Shown here: positions 1-5,461 of the stretch, in pieces
Numbering within the stretch: the first letter of the stretch is position 1
How the letters are laid out: each line of letters begins with the position of its first letter
Origin: CAG-390 sp964522215
GTDB taxonomy: Bacteria > Bacillota > Clostridia > Oscillospirales > CAG-272
NCBI GenBank assembly: GCA_964522215.1
Contig: CAZFVR010000049.1
Span: 1 to 8,170, forward strand
Direction: 5' to 3'
Length of the DNA stretch: 8,170 nucleotides
Made by a program: the position numbers and the translations under genes
Notes under the pieces: generated by a model
Database searches by the model: none
What the model was told of the DNA's origin: nothing
The model's input: the letters and a program-made list of their open reading frames with translations, nothing else

Positions 1-25
1 AGGATAAAGCTCAAATCTTAAAATT

Positions 26-55
26 AAATGCCGTCCCGCAAGGGACGGCATTTTT
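26..55. terminator. Bidirectional intrinsic terminator
   Basis: A perfect 12-bp stem (26-37 with 42-53) closes a GCAA tetraloop. On the plus strand it is followed by a T run (51-55). On the minus strand it is followed by the T-rich TTTAATTTTAAG. It lies 18 nt beyond the stop of the minus-strand MATE gene, so it should end that transcript, and it can also end any plus-strand gene entering from the left. Positions 1-21 could be read as the last codons of such a gene ending in TAA (19-21), but this is too short to call. Confidence 0.88.
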
Positions 56-70
56 GTATGGAGGGGCAGA

Positions 71-1456
71 TCATATCTCGGCGGGCTGCTTTTTTGCAAA
101 CGATCCGCGCCAAGCGACTATAAAGTAGGCGATCTCGGCGATGGCGGTGATGCTCCAGGAGAAGATATAAAGGAGGTAGAGCGATGGGATGGTCCCAAAA
201 TGCGCAAATATCGTGTACACCCAAACAACGCGGAAAATGCAGGAGCCGAGGACAACGATGACCGTGGGCCACAGGCTTTTGCCGATACCGCGGGAGGCGG
301 CGATGGTGCAATCCATAAATGCGGATACCATATAGGATGCGCCCATTATCATAATACGGTGCATGCCCGCCTCGGCGACTGCGGCCTCGGTGGTGAACAG
401 CGCCAAAAACTGCCGTCCAAACAGCATAAGCAGTCCGCCCATTATCGCGCCCGCGAAAAATGAGTACACAAGGCTTATAATGTAGCTCTCCATCACTCGC
501 CGCCGCTTGCCCGCGCCAAGGTTTTGCCCCATAAATGTGGAGCAGGCGGTGTAAAATGCGTCCATGACGTTATAGATGATCGAATCCGAGTTGGCGGCTG
601 CGGCGGTGCCCTCTACCATGATGTGGTCAAAGGAGTTGACCGCCGACTGTATAAAGAGGTTTGCCACGGCAAAAATTGCATTTTGCAGTCCCGCCGGAAT
701 GCCCAGTGCCAATATCGCGCGTGCGCGGTCGGGGTAGATGCGGATGATCTCCGCGCGCAGACCGCACGCAGAGCTGTCGCGCGACATTCTGACTAACACC
801 ATCACTGCCGAGAGATACTGCGAGATGATGCTGGCCCACGCCACGCCGTCCGCGGCCATGCCGATCCCCAGTACAAAGACCAGGTTGAGGATAACGTTTA
901 AAACGCCGGAGACCGTAAGATATACCAGCGGGCGGCGGGTGTCGCCCGCGGCGCTCAGAACGGCGTTGCCGAAGTTAAAGATGCCGAGTGCGGGCATGCC
1001 GAGAGAGTAGATCCTAAAATAAAGGATCGCACCGTCGATCAGCTCGTCCTTGGTGTTGATAAGCTCAAGCATCGGGCGGGCAAGGGTCAGGCATACGGCA
1101 GAAATGAGGATGCCGAGCGCGGTGCAGATGATAAGCGAGCTGCCTACCGTCTCGGCGGTCTCGCGTTTGTCGCCCGCGCCGATGGCGCGCGCCACCAAAA
1201 CGTTAACACCGCTCCCCATGCCGATCAGCAGTCCGGTAAACAGGGTGACGAGTATGGTGGTGGAACCGACGGATCCCATGGCGGAGGAGCTTGAAAAACG
1301 CCCGACTATCGCCACATCGGCCATGTTGAACATGACCTGCAGCAGCCGGGAGGCCATCAGCGGCAGGCTGAAGATGAGTATCTTCCGCCAAAGCGAGCCT
1401 TGGGTCATATCCGCCTCTGCCGCGGGAGCTATGCTTTTGTGAGATGTGAATTTCAT
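71..1456 (-). CDS. MATE family multidrug/toxin efflux transporter
   Basis: An integral membrane antiporter of the MATE (NorM/DinF-like) family. Such proteins export cationic drugs, dyes or metabolites in exchange for Na+ or H+. The product from the ATG at 1456 is 461 residues, normal for the family, with about twelve hydrophobic helices in two similar halves. Typical sequence is seen near the N-terminus: MTQGSLWRKILIF, then SLPLMASRLLQVMFNMADV and AIVGRF. The start is uncertain. A GTG at 1477 has no ribosome binding site. The ATG at 1456 has AAAGG 12 nt upstream. The ATG at 1408 (beginning MTQGS, where many family members begin) has GAGG at good spacing and would give 445 residues. A good promoter lies upstream and a terminator 18 nt downstream, so the gene is probably monocistronic. 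The substrate cannot be inferred. No regulator gene is adjacent. Confidence 0.93.
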   Translation of the reverse strand: MKFTSHKSIAPAAEADMTQGSLWRKILIFSLPLMASRLLQVMFNMADVAIVGRFSSSSAMGSVGSTTILVTLFTGLLIGMGSGVNVLVARAIGAGDKRETAETVGSSLIICTALGILISAVCLTLARPMLELINTKDELIDGAILYFRIYSLGMPALGIFNFGNAVLSAAGDTRRPLVYLTVSGVLNVILNLVFVLGIGMAADGVAWASIISQYLSAVMVLVRMSRDSSACGLRAEIIRIYPDRARAILALGIPAGLQNAIFAVANLFIQSAVNSFDHIMVEGTAAAANSDSIIYNVMDAFYTACSTFMGQNLGAGKRRRVMESYIISLVYSFFAGAIMGGLLMLFGRQFLALFTTEAAVAEAGMHRIMIMGASYMVSAFMDCTIAASRGIGKSLWPTVIVVLGSCIFRVVWVYTIFAHFGTIPSLYLLYIFSWSITAIAEIAYFIVAWRGSFAKKQPAEI

Positions 1457-1507
1457 ATTTATCAATAGCCTTTGCACGTGTTTTGATGGCGCGGGAGCGC
1501 ATGCAAT

Positions 1508-1536
1508 ATCATATCACAAAATGCAAAAAAGGTCAA
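1508..1536 (-). promoter_or_regulatory. Sigma-A type promoter of the MATE gene
   Basis: Read on the minus strand, TTGACC (1531-1536) is separated by exactly 17 bp (1514-1530) from TATGAT (1508-1513). This is close to the housekeeping consensus at the ideal spacing. Transcription would start near 1501, about 45 nt ahead of the ATG at 1456. The spacer is T-rich. No obvious operator overlaps it. Confidence 0.8.
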
Positions 1537-1830
1537 GGGGGGCAAAGCGAGGTTACGCACATGGTGCGCAGTGATATTTTGCGGCGTTCGCCCGCGTGCG
1601 ACTTTTAATTGAATCTGTTTTTGCTTTCTTCACCGCATGGTGACACGCGGACGCCTGCGACGATGGATATCGCATTTGTTTGCGGCTATCGATAAACTTC
1701 GCAGGGCGGGGGGACGGCTCCCGTAGCTGAGGAGATCTTCATTATTCCGTTTTCTTTTTTGCACGAGACCGTGGCGCGCGCCCTGCGGGGAATTACAAGC
1801 TCAATTCGGGTGAATACTTTTATTTGAAAT
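1537..1830. other. Intergenic stretch without a gene
   Basis: No convincing coding region is present on either strand. The stretch contains short inverted repeats: CGCAC/GTGCG around 1558-1568, and a perfect 9-bp pair CGCAGGGCG (1700-1708) with CGCCCTGCG (1779-1787) enclosing about 70 nt. The composition shifts from GC-rich to AT-rich towards 1800, where the promoter region of the next gene begins. I cannot tell whether the 9-bp pair belongs to a structured RNA, a decayed element or chance. Confidence 0.5.
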
Positions 1831-1858
1831 TTGAGTAGCTGTTTTTTAACTTTATATT
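1831..1858 (+). promoter_or_regulatory. Possible upstream promoter for the DUF1538 gene
   Basis: TTGAGT (1831-1836) is followed after 16 bp by TATATT (1853-1858) in an AT-rich stretch. It could be a second, upstream promoter giving a longer leader of about 140 nt. It is a weaker match than the extended -10 at 1891-1899 and may be coincidental. Confidence 0.3.
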
Positions 1859-1890
1859 ACAATTGAGGTCACATTTGCGCTTGGGCGATA

Positions 1891-1899
1891 TGGTATAAT
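1891..1899 (+). promoter_or_regulatory. Extended -10 promoter of the DUF1538/PII operon
   Basis: A perfect TATAAT (1894-1899) is preceded by TG one base upstream (1891-1892), the extended -10 arrangement that works with a poor -35. No good -35 hexamer lies 16-18 bp upstream. Transcription would begin near 1906, giving an untranslated leader of about 100 nt before the TTG start at 2008. Confidence 0.7.
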
Positions 1900-1908
1900 A
1901 TATATGAT

Positions 1909-1957
1909 CGGTAAACAAAGATGCCGTACCGTGTTATTTTGTGAGCATGCAGGCATC
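1909..1957 (+). ncRNA. Possible H-type pseudoknot in the leader (candidate cis-regulatory RNA)
   Basis: Two interlocking complementary pairs occur right at the predicted 5' end of the transcript. Stem 1 is CGGTA (1909-1913) with TACCG (1927-1931). Stem 2 is GATGCC (1920-1925), which lies in the loop of stem 1, with GGCATC (1952-1957). The crossing order, with a 6-nt first loop, a 1-nt junction and a 20-nt third loop, is the geometry of a classic H-type pseudoknot. I do not recognise it as any known riboswitch class. Pairs of 5 and 6 bp in so short a leader could also arise by chance, so this is a candidate only. Confidence 0.35.
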
Positions 1958-1981
1958 ATTTTCGGTCGATATCCCGTGGTC

Positions 1982-2012
1982 TGCTCCGCAGGCGGAAAGG
2001 AGCAAATTTGCT
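1982..2012 (+). promoter_or_regulatory. SD-sequestering hairpin and start-codon palindrome
   Basis: The SD AAAGGAG (1996-2002) lies 5 nt before the TTG start. Its GGAG, within GGAGCA (1999-2004), is perfectly complementary to TGCTCC (1982-1987), giving a 6-bp hairpin with an 11-nt loop that would mask the ribosome binding site. An overlapping 12-bp perfect palindrome, AGCAAATTTGCT (2001-2012), spans the start codon. Together with the structured leader upstream, this suggests control of translation initiation. Regulation itself is inferred, not shown. Confidence 0.5.
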
Positions 2013-3540
2013 TTTAAAATCACGTAAAAAACTTCAGGAAAAGCTCAACGAGGCCATGCGGGCGGTTTTGCCCATCATTGGCATCGTGTTGTTGCTGACG
2101 CTTACCATCGCGCCCATCGAGCCGGGGATCCTTTTAAGCTTTCTCACCGGTGCGGCGATGATAATCATCGGCATCATGTTCTTCACCCTTGGCGCGGATC
2201 TTTCGATGACCCCCATGGGCGAGCGTGTTGGCGCGGCGATAACAAAAAAGCGCAGCCTTTGGCTGGTGATAATCGTCGGGTTTTTGATGGGCTTTATCAT
2301 CACCATCTCCGAGCCGGATCTGCAGGTGCTGGCAGGTCAGGTGCCGTCTATCCCGAGTACTGTGCTGATACTGGCGGTGGCCGCCGGCGTTGGACTGTTT
2401 TTGGTAGCGGCCCTTTTGCGTATGTTTTTTGGCATATCGCTCAGGCTGATGCTGATGATCTCATATATACTGGTATTTGCGTTAGCCGCGTTCGTGCCGA
2501 GTGACTTTCTTGCCGTGGCATTTGACTCCGGCGGCGTGACCACCGGCCCCATGACCGTGCCGTTTATCATGGCACTTGGCGTTGGTGTGGCATCTATCCG
2601 CAGTGACAGCCGCGCGGGCGATGATTCCTTTGGTCTTATCGCGCTCTGCTCGGTCGGTCCGATACTGGCCGTTATGTCGCTGGGCCTCATTTTTAATCCC
2701 GAGGGAGCTTACGAGGCCGCCGCGCCTACGATAATCGAGACATCAAGCGATCTTACCCGCCTGTTTTTGGAGTCCATCCCCACGTATATGGGCGAGATAG
2801 GGCTGGCGCTTTTGCCGATAATCGTATTTTTTGGCGTGTTTCAGATCTTCGCCTTAAAGCTGCCGCGCCGTCAGCTTTATAAAATGGTAGTTGGTCTTAT
2901 CTATACTTATGTGGGACTGGTCCTTTTCCTTACCGGCGCTAACGTTGGCTTTATGCCCGCGGGTAATTACCTTGGCAATGTGATAGCCTCCCTGCCCTAC
3001 AACTGGGTGATAGTGCCCATCGGCATGGTGATAGGCTACTTTATCGTGCGTGCCGAGCCGGCGGTCTACGTGCTCAACAAGCAGGTCGAGGAGATCACCG
3101 ACGGTGCCATATCCTCCACAGCCATGGGCACCTGCCTCTCACTGGGCGTTGCCGCATCCATCGGACTTGCGCTGCTGCGCGTGCTGACGGGAATATCCAT
3201 TCTTTGGTTCGTCGTGCCGGGCTATGCCATAGCGCTCGGGCTTTCATTCTGCGTGCCGCGCATATTCACGGCTATCGCGTTTGACTCGGGCGGAGTTGCC
3301 TCCGGACCGATGACGGCGACCTTCCTTTTGCCCTTTGCGCAGGGCGCGTGCCTGGCCGTGGGCGGAAATGTGGTATCCGATGCCTTTGGCGTGGTCGCCA
3401 TGGTCGCCATGACGCCGCTTATCACCATTCAGGTGTTGGGGCTTGTGTACCAGATAAAGAAAAAGCTTGCCGCATCGCATGGCGGACTGCCACAGCACGA
3501 GCTGCCCGAGCTGCCTGATGATGCCATCATCGAGCTTTGA
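2008..3540 (+). CDS. Two-repeat DUF1538 membrane transporter (probable cation antiporter)
   Basis: A 510-residue polytopic membrane protein containing two DUF1538 domains. As I recall, DUF1538 proteins of Halomonas (UmpA/UmpB) act as a two-component Na+(Li+,K+)/H+ antiporter, so cation/proton exchange is the best guess. The halves, about residues 20-235 and 270-485, align at an offset near 250. LGADLSMTPMG (61-71) matches TGANVGFMPAG (309-319). SEPDLQVLAGQV (101-112) matches AEPAVYVLNKQV (349-360). The signature AFDSGGV-x-x-GPMT occurs at 171-183 and 424-436. SFGLIALCSVGP (207-218) matches AFGVVAMVAMTP (459-470). The repeated acidic D173 and D426 in membrane segments are candidates for ion binding. 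The start is TTG with AAAGGAG 5 nt upstream. The C-terminal tail (486-510) is polar and acidic. The gene lies 29 nt upstream of the PII-like gene, presumably in one operon. Here both halves form one chain, not two subunits. Confidence 0.9.
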   Translation: MLLKSRKKLQEKLNEAMRAVLPIIGIVLLLTLTIAPIEPGILLSFLTGAAMIIIGIMFFTLGADLSMTPMGERVGAAITKKRSLWLVIIVGFLMGFIITISEPDLQVLAGQVPSIPSTVLILAVAAGVGLFLVAALLRMFFGISLRLMLMISYILVFALAAFVPSDFLAVAFDSGGVTTGPMTVPFIMALGVGVASIRSDSRAGDDSFGLIALCSVGPILAVMSLGLIFNPEGAYEAAAPTIIETSSDLTRLFLESIPTYMGEIGLALLPIIVFFGVFQIFALKLPRRQLYKMVVGLIYTYVGLVLFLTGANVGFMPAGNYLGNVIASLPYNWVIVPIGMVIGYFIVRAEPAVYVLNKQVEEITDGAISSTAMGTCLSLGVAASIGLALLRVLTGISILWFVVPGYAIALGLSFCVPRIFTAIAFDSGGVASGPMTATFLLPFAQGACLAVGGNVVSDAFGVVAMVAMTPLITIQVLGLVYQIKKKLAASHGGLPQHELPELPDDAIIEL

Positions 3541-3569
3541 TTGATATTTGAGTATGAAAGGAGCCGAAA

Positions 3570-4262
3570 ATGAGCGAGCTATACCTTATGATAACGATAA
3601 CAGACCGCAACATGGCACGCCGATTCATTGCGCTTTATGAATCGGAGGGGATAGGCGTATCCTTTACCGCGCTGGGCAGCGGCACGGCGGTAAGCGAGGT
3701 GCTGGACTATTTTGGTCTTGCGCGCGCGCAAAAAACGGTAATGTTTGCCGTTGTTACCGGGGAGACCTGGGAGCACACGCGGGCGCGGCTTGAGAGCGAA
3801 ATGAAGATAGATATCCCCGGCATCGGCATAGCCTTTATAGTCCCGCTGTCAAGCATTGGCGGCAAAAAGCCGCTGTTGTTCCTGACCGACGGCCAAAAAA
3901 TTGAAAAGGGAGAGGAAAGCGAGTTGAAAAACACAAATTACGAGCTGTTGGTGGCCATCACCGACCAAGGGAATACAGATAACGTTATGGATGCCGCAAG
4001 AGAGGCCAAGGCCTCCGGCGGAACTGTGATACACGCACGCGGAACAGGCACCGAGAGGGCGGAAAAGTTCCTTGGCGTTTCGATAGCCGAGGAAAAGGAG
4101 CTGGTGTTTATAGTTGTTAAGACCGAGCAAAAGAACGCCATCATGCGCGCCATCATGGATAAGGCCGGCCTTACCACCGAGGCGCGGACCATAGTCTTCT
4201 CGCTCCCCGTCACCGCAACCGCCGGCATGAGACTTTTGTCCGACGACGAAGAAAAGGAATAA
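3570..4262 (+). CDS. Tandem-domain PII-like signalling protein
   Basis: A soluble 230-residue protein made of two PII-like (GlnB-type ferredoxin fold) domains, about residues 4-95 and 123-215, joined by a charged linker. PII proteins are usually about 110-residue trimers that bind nucleotides or metabolites at subunit clefts and dock on transporters or enzymes. Matching elements are YLMITITDRN (5-14) and YELLVAITDQ (124-133); GSGT (36-39) and GTGT (158-161); TVMFAVV (56-62) and LVFIVV (178-183). The T-loop region is short compared with GlnB and lacks the usual uridylylated tyrosine context. Domain 1 keeps a B-loop-like PGIGIAF (83-89); domain 2 has no equivalent glycine pattern. A strong SD AAAGGAG lies 6 nt before the ATG. 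The gene follows the DUF1538 gene by 29 nt, so the transporter is the likely partner. It is not a canonical GlnB/GlnK. The ligand is unknown. Confidence 0.75.
   Translation: MSELYLMITITDRNMARRFIALYESEGIGVSFTALGSGTAVSEVLDYFGLARAQKTVMFAVVTGETWEHTRARLESEMKIDIPGIGIAFIVPLSSIGGKKPLLFLTDGQKIEKGEESELKNTNYELLVAITDQGNTDNVMDAAREAKASGGTVIHARGTGTERAEKFLGVSIAEEKELVFIVVKTEQKNAIMRAIMDKAGLTTEARTIVFSLPVTATAGMRLLSDDEEKE
3906..3926 (+). promoter_or_regulatory. Possible internal ribosome binding site and TTG start within the PII gene
   Basis: In the linker between the two PII domains, the purine-rich AAGGGAGAGGAAAGC precedes an in-frame TTG (3924-3926, codon 119), a few codons before domain 2 begins. The layout resembles a normal gene start. 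It could be the relic of a former separate second PII gene, or a working internal start yielding a free 112-residue domain 2. Charged linkers rich in Glu, Lys and Gly codons produce such sequences by chance, so confidence is low. Confidence 0.3.
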
Positions 4263-4286
4263 AAAATATCAAGAGCCTAAAGCTCT
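4261..4286 (-). terminator. Weak minus-strand terminator after the GDPD gene
   Basis: On the minus strand a 5-bp hairpin AGAGC/GCTCT (4282-4286 with 4272-4276) is followed by GATATTTTTTA. It sits beyond the larger hairpin at 4296-4338 and could finish termination of the GDPD transcript. The stem is short. The T run overlaps the last codons of the convergent PII gene. Confidence 0.4.
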
Positions 4287-4295
4287 CATGTAAAT

Positions 4296-4346
4296 ACAGA
4301 TCACCGGCTGACCCCCTTGGAGTCAGCCGGTGATCTGTTGGTTTTT
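4296..4346 (+). terminator. Intrinsic terminator of the DUF1538/PII operon
   Basis: A perfect 17-bp inverted repeat (4296-4312 with 4322-4338), rich in GC at its centre, encloses a 9-nt loop and is followed on the plus strand by TGGTTTTTGG (4339-4348). It lies 33 nt after the PII stop and 14 nt from the stop of the convergent GDPD gene. It should therefore end plus-strand transcription, and it probably also slows minus-strand transcripts. Confidence 0.8.
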
Positions 4347-4352
4347 GGTCGT

Positions 4353-5120
4353 TTATTTACCTATACGGCGGCCTATCTCATCAAGATACGCAATAAGGTC
4401 ATGCGGATCGTTGGCGGTGATGTTGGTAAAGCCAAACCTCATGCAACGCTCTGCGGCGGCACGATCGTCGGCGTGGTAGCCCCATGCCTGTATGCCGCGC
4501 TCGTCAAGCATTGCCACAAGCTCCGCTATCTCCTCGTCGGTCATGCTCATCGGCACGCCCATGCCGTACATATGGTCAAGCACGCGCGGGTCATACCTCT
4601 TCATTTTAACCGGCGGCTGTCCCTGCGTTTTTACATGCGGGTAGTGATCGTTTACGTAAAGCAGGGTCTGCGCATCAAAGCTGGCAATTACCGATCTCTC
4701 AAGCAGGCCAAAACGCTCCAGCATCTCTATTGCCACATCCACAACATGCGGGCGCTGCTCCTTTATTTCAACGTTAAGTATCATATCGGGGGCAGATTCC
4801 TCTGCTATGCACTTCAGTGCCTCCTCAAAGGTCGGCACGCGCTGACCGGGATAGCCAAATTTAACGCCCGCGTCAAGGGCTTTCATCTCCTCAAGCGTTT
4901 TAAAGCAAACGGCGCCGTGACCGTCGGTGGTGCGGTCCACCATGTCGTCATGCATAACTATCATCACGTCGTCGCGCGTGAGCTGAATGTCAAACTCCAA
5001 AACGTCAACGCCAAGGCTAAACGCCTCGCGAAAGGACATCAATGTGTTCTCCGGCATATATGCCTTGCAGCCGCGGTGACCTGTCACCCCAAGCTTTTCT
5101 TTATTTTGATCCCACATCAC
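4353..5120 (-). CDS. Glycerophosphodiester phosphodiesterase family protein
   Basis: A cytosolic enzyme of the GDPD family (TIM-barrel phosphodiesterase), 255 residues, typical of bacterial GlpQ/UgpQ-like proteins without a signal peptide. The expected reaction is hydrolysis of a glycerophosphodiester to sn-glycerol-3-phosphate and an alcohol, with a divalent metal. The family motifs are present: GHRG (14-17) with PENT (23-26), EFDIQLT (42-48), VMHD (55-58) followed by DRTTDG (62-67), and NVEIKE (116-121). Catalytic H15 and H57 and metal-type acidic residues E42, D44 and E118 are intact. The C-terminal TANDP (about 238-242) is also typical. The start is GTG at 5120 or ATG at 5117, one codon apart; AGGAGG (5126-5131) lies 5 or 8 nt upstream, slightly favouring the ATG. 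The SD overlaps the stop codon of the preceding small gene, so translation is probably coupled. Confidence 0.92.
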   Translation of the reverse strand: MMWDQNKEKLGVTGHRGCKAYMPENTLMSFREAFSLGVDVLEFDIQLTRDDVMIVMHDDMVDRTTDGHGAVCFKTLEEMKALDAGVKFGYPGQRVPTFEEALKCIAEESAPDMILNVEIKEQRPHVVDVAIEMLERFGLLERSVIASFDAQTLLYVNDHYPHVKTQGQPPVKMKRYDPRVLDHMYGMGVPMSMTDEEIAELVAMLDERGIQAWGYHADDRAAAERCMRFGFTNITANDPHDLIAYLDEIGRRIGK

Positions 5121-5130
5121 GTGATCCTCC

Positions 5131-5385
5131 TCAGTCTCTGTTTATCGCGTGTACCAGCGTGCACACAACGGCGGTGATAGCGGCAACTATCGCGCCAAGC
5201 TTTATGATATCCAGTATCGATACGGTAAACTCGGCATCAAGGTGCGCCTCGTGCTGCGGCTCTTCGTTGCGGTCGCCGCAAAAGCCGACCGTGTAAACAG
5301 CGTGATTTTTAATGCAGGGGCGTTCTATCTCCTTTTTAAAGCGTTTGGCTTTTATGATGTACGGAACGGTTGCGTACTTTTTCAT
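5131..5385 (-). CDS. Small single-span membrane protein of unknown function
   Basis: An 84-residue protein I do not recognise. The N-terminal half is polar and basic (KAKRFKKEIERP, about 12-23), with cysteines at 24 and 36. A hydrophobic stretch near 56-79 (VSILDIIKLGAIVAAITAVV and following residues) should form one C-terminal transmembrane helix. The ATG at 5385 has only a weak purine-rich site (GAGAAAG) upstream, inside a short GTGAGAAA direct repeat (about 5389-5405). Its TGA stop (5131-5133) provides the first base of the GDPD ribosome binding site. The coupling supports it as a real gene and suggests a link to the GDPD enzyme, perhaps membrane tethering or local regulation. That role is speculation. 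Confidence 0.65.
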   Translation of the reverse strand: MKKYATVPYIIKAKRFKKEIERPCIKNHAVYTVGFCGDRNEEPQHEAHLDAEFTVSILDIIKLGAIVAAITAVVCTLVHAINRD

Positions 5386-5431
5386 GGTTCTTTCTCACTT
5401 TCTCACTTATATATAGTCATATGATGATCGT

Positions 5432-5461
5432 ATTATCTGTTTTGGTTTCGTTTTTACTCAA
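5432..5461 (-). promoter_or_regulatory. Possible promoter for the small protein and GDPD genes
   Basis: On the minus strand, TTGAGT (5456-5461) is followed after 18 bp by GATAAT (5432-5437). The -35 overlaps the stop codon of the upstream lipoprotein gene. A start near 5425 would leave a leader of about 40 nt. There is no terminator between the lipoprotein gene and this site, so the downstream pair may also be read through from upstream. Confidence 0.45.

Noticed and set aside
1050..1442. A 130-residue open frame on the plus strand opposite the MATE gene
   Set aside because: A low-complexity Ser/Met/Pro-rich product with no SD; explained by the coding bias of the MATE gene.
1906..2007. A known riboswitch (c-di-AMP ydaO, fluoride crcB, Mg2+ ykoK, preQ1)
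   Set aside because: The leader is too short for ydaO or ykoK, and I do not see the conserved cores I remember for the short classes. It is kept only as an unassigned candidate.
4296..4338. A mobile-element terminal repeat or attachment site
   Set aside because: The 17-bp inverted repeat lies between two convergent stop codons and is followed by a T run, so a terminator explains it fully.
4317..5177. A 286-residue open frame on the plus strand
   Set aside because: It lies opposite the GDPD gene, whose catalytic motifs are clear. The plus-strand product is rich in His, Cys and Arg with no domain-like pattern and has no ribosome binding site.
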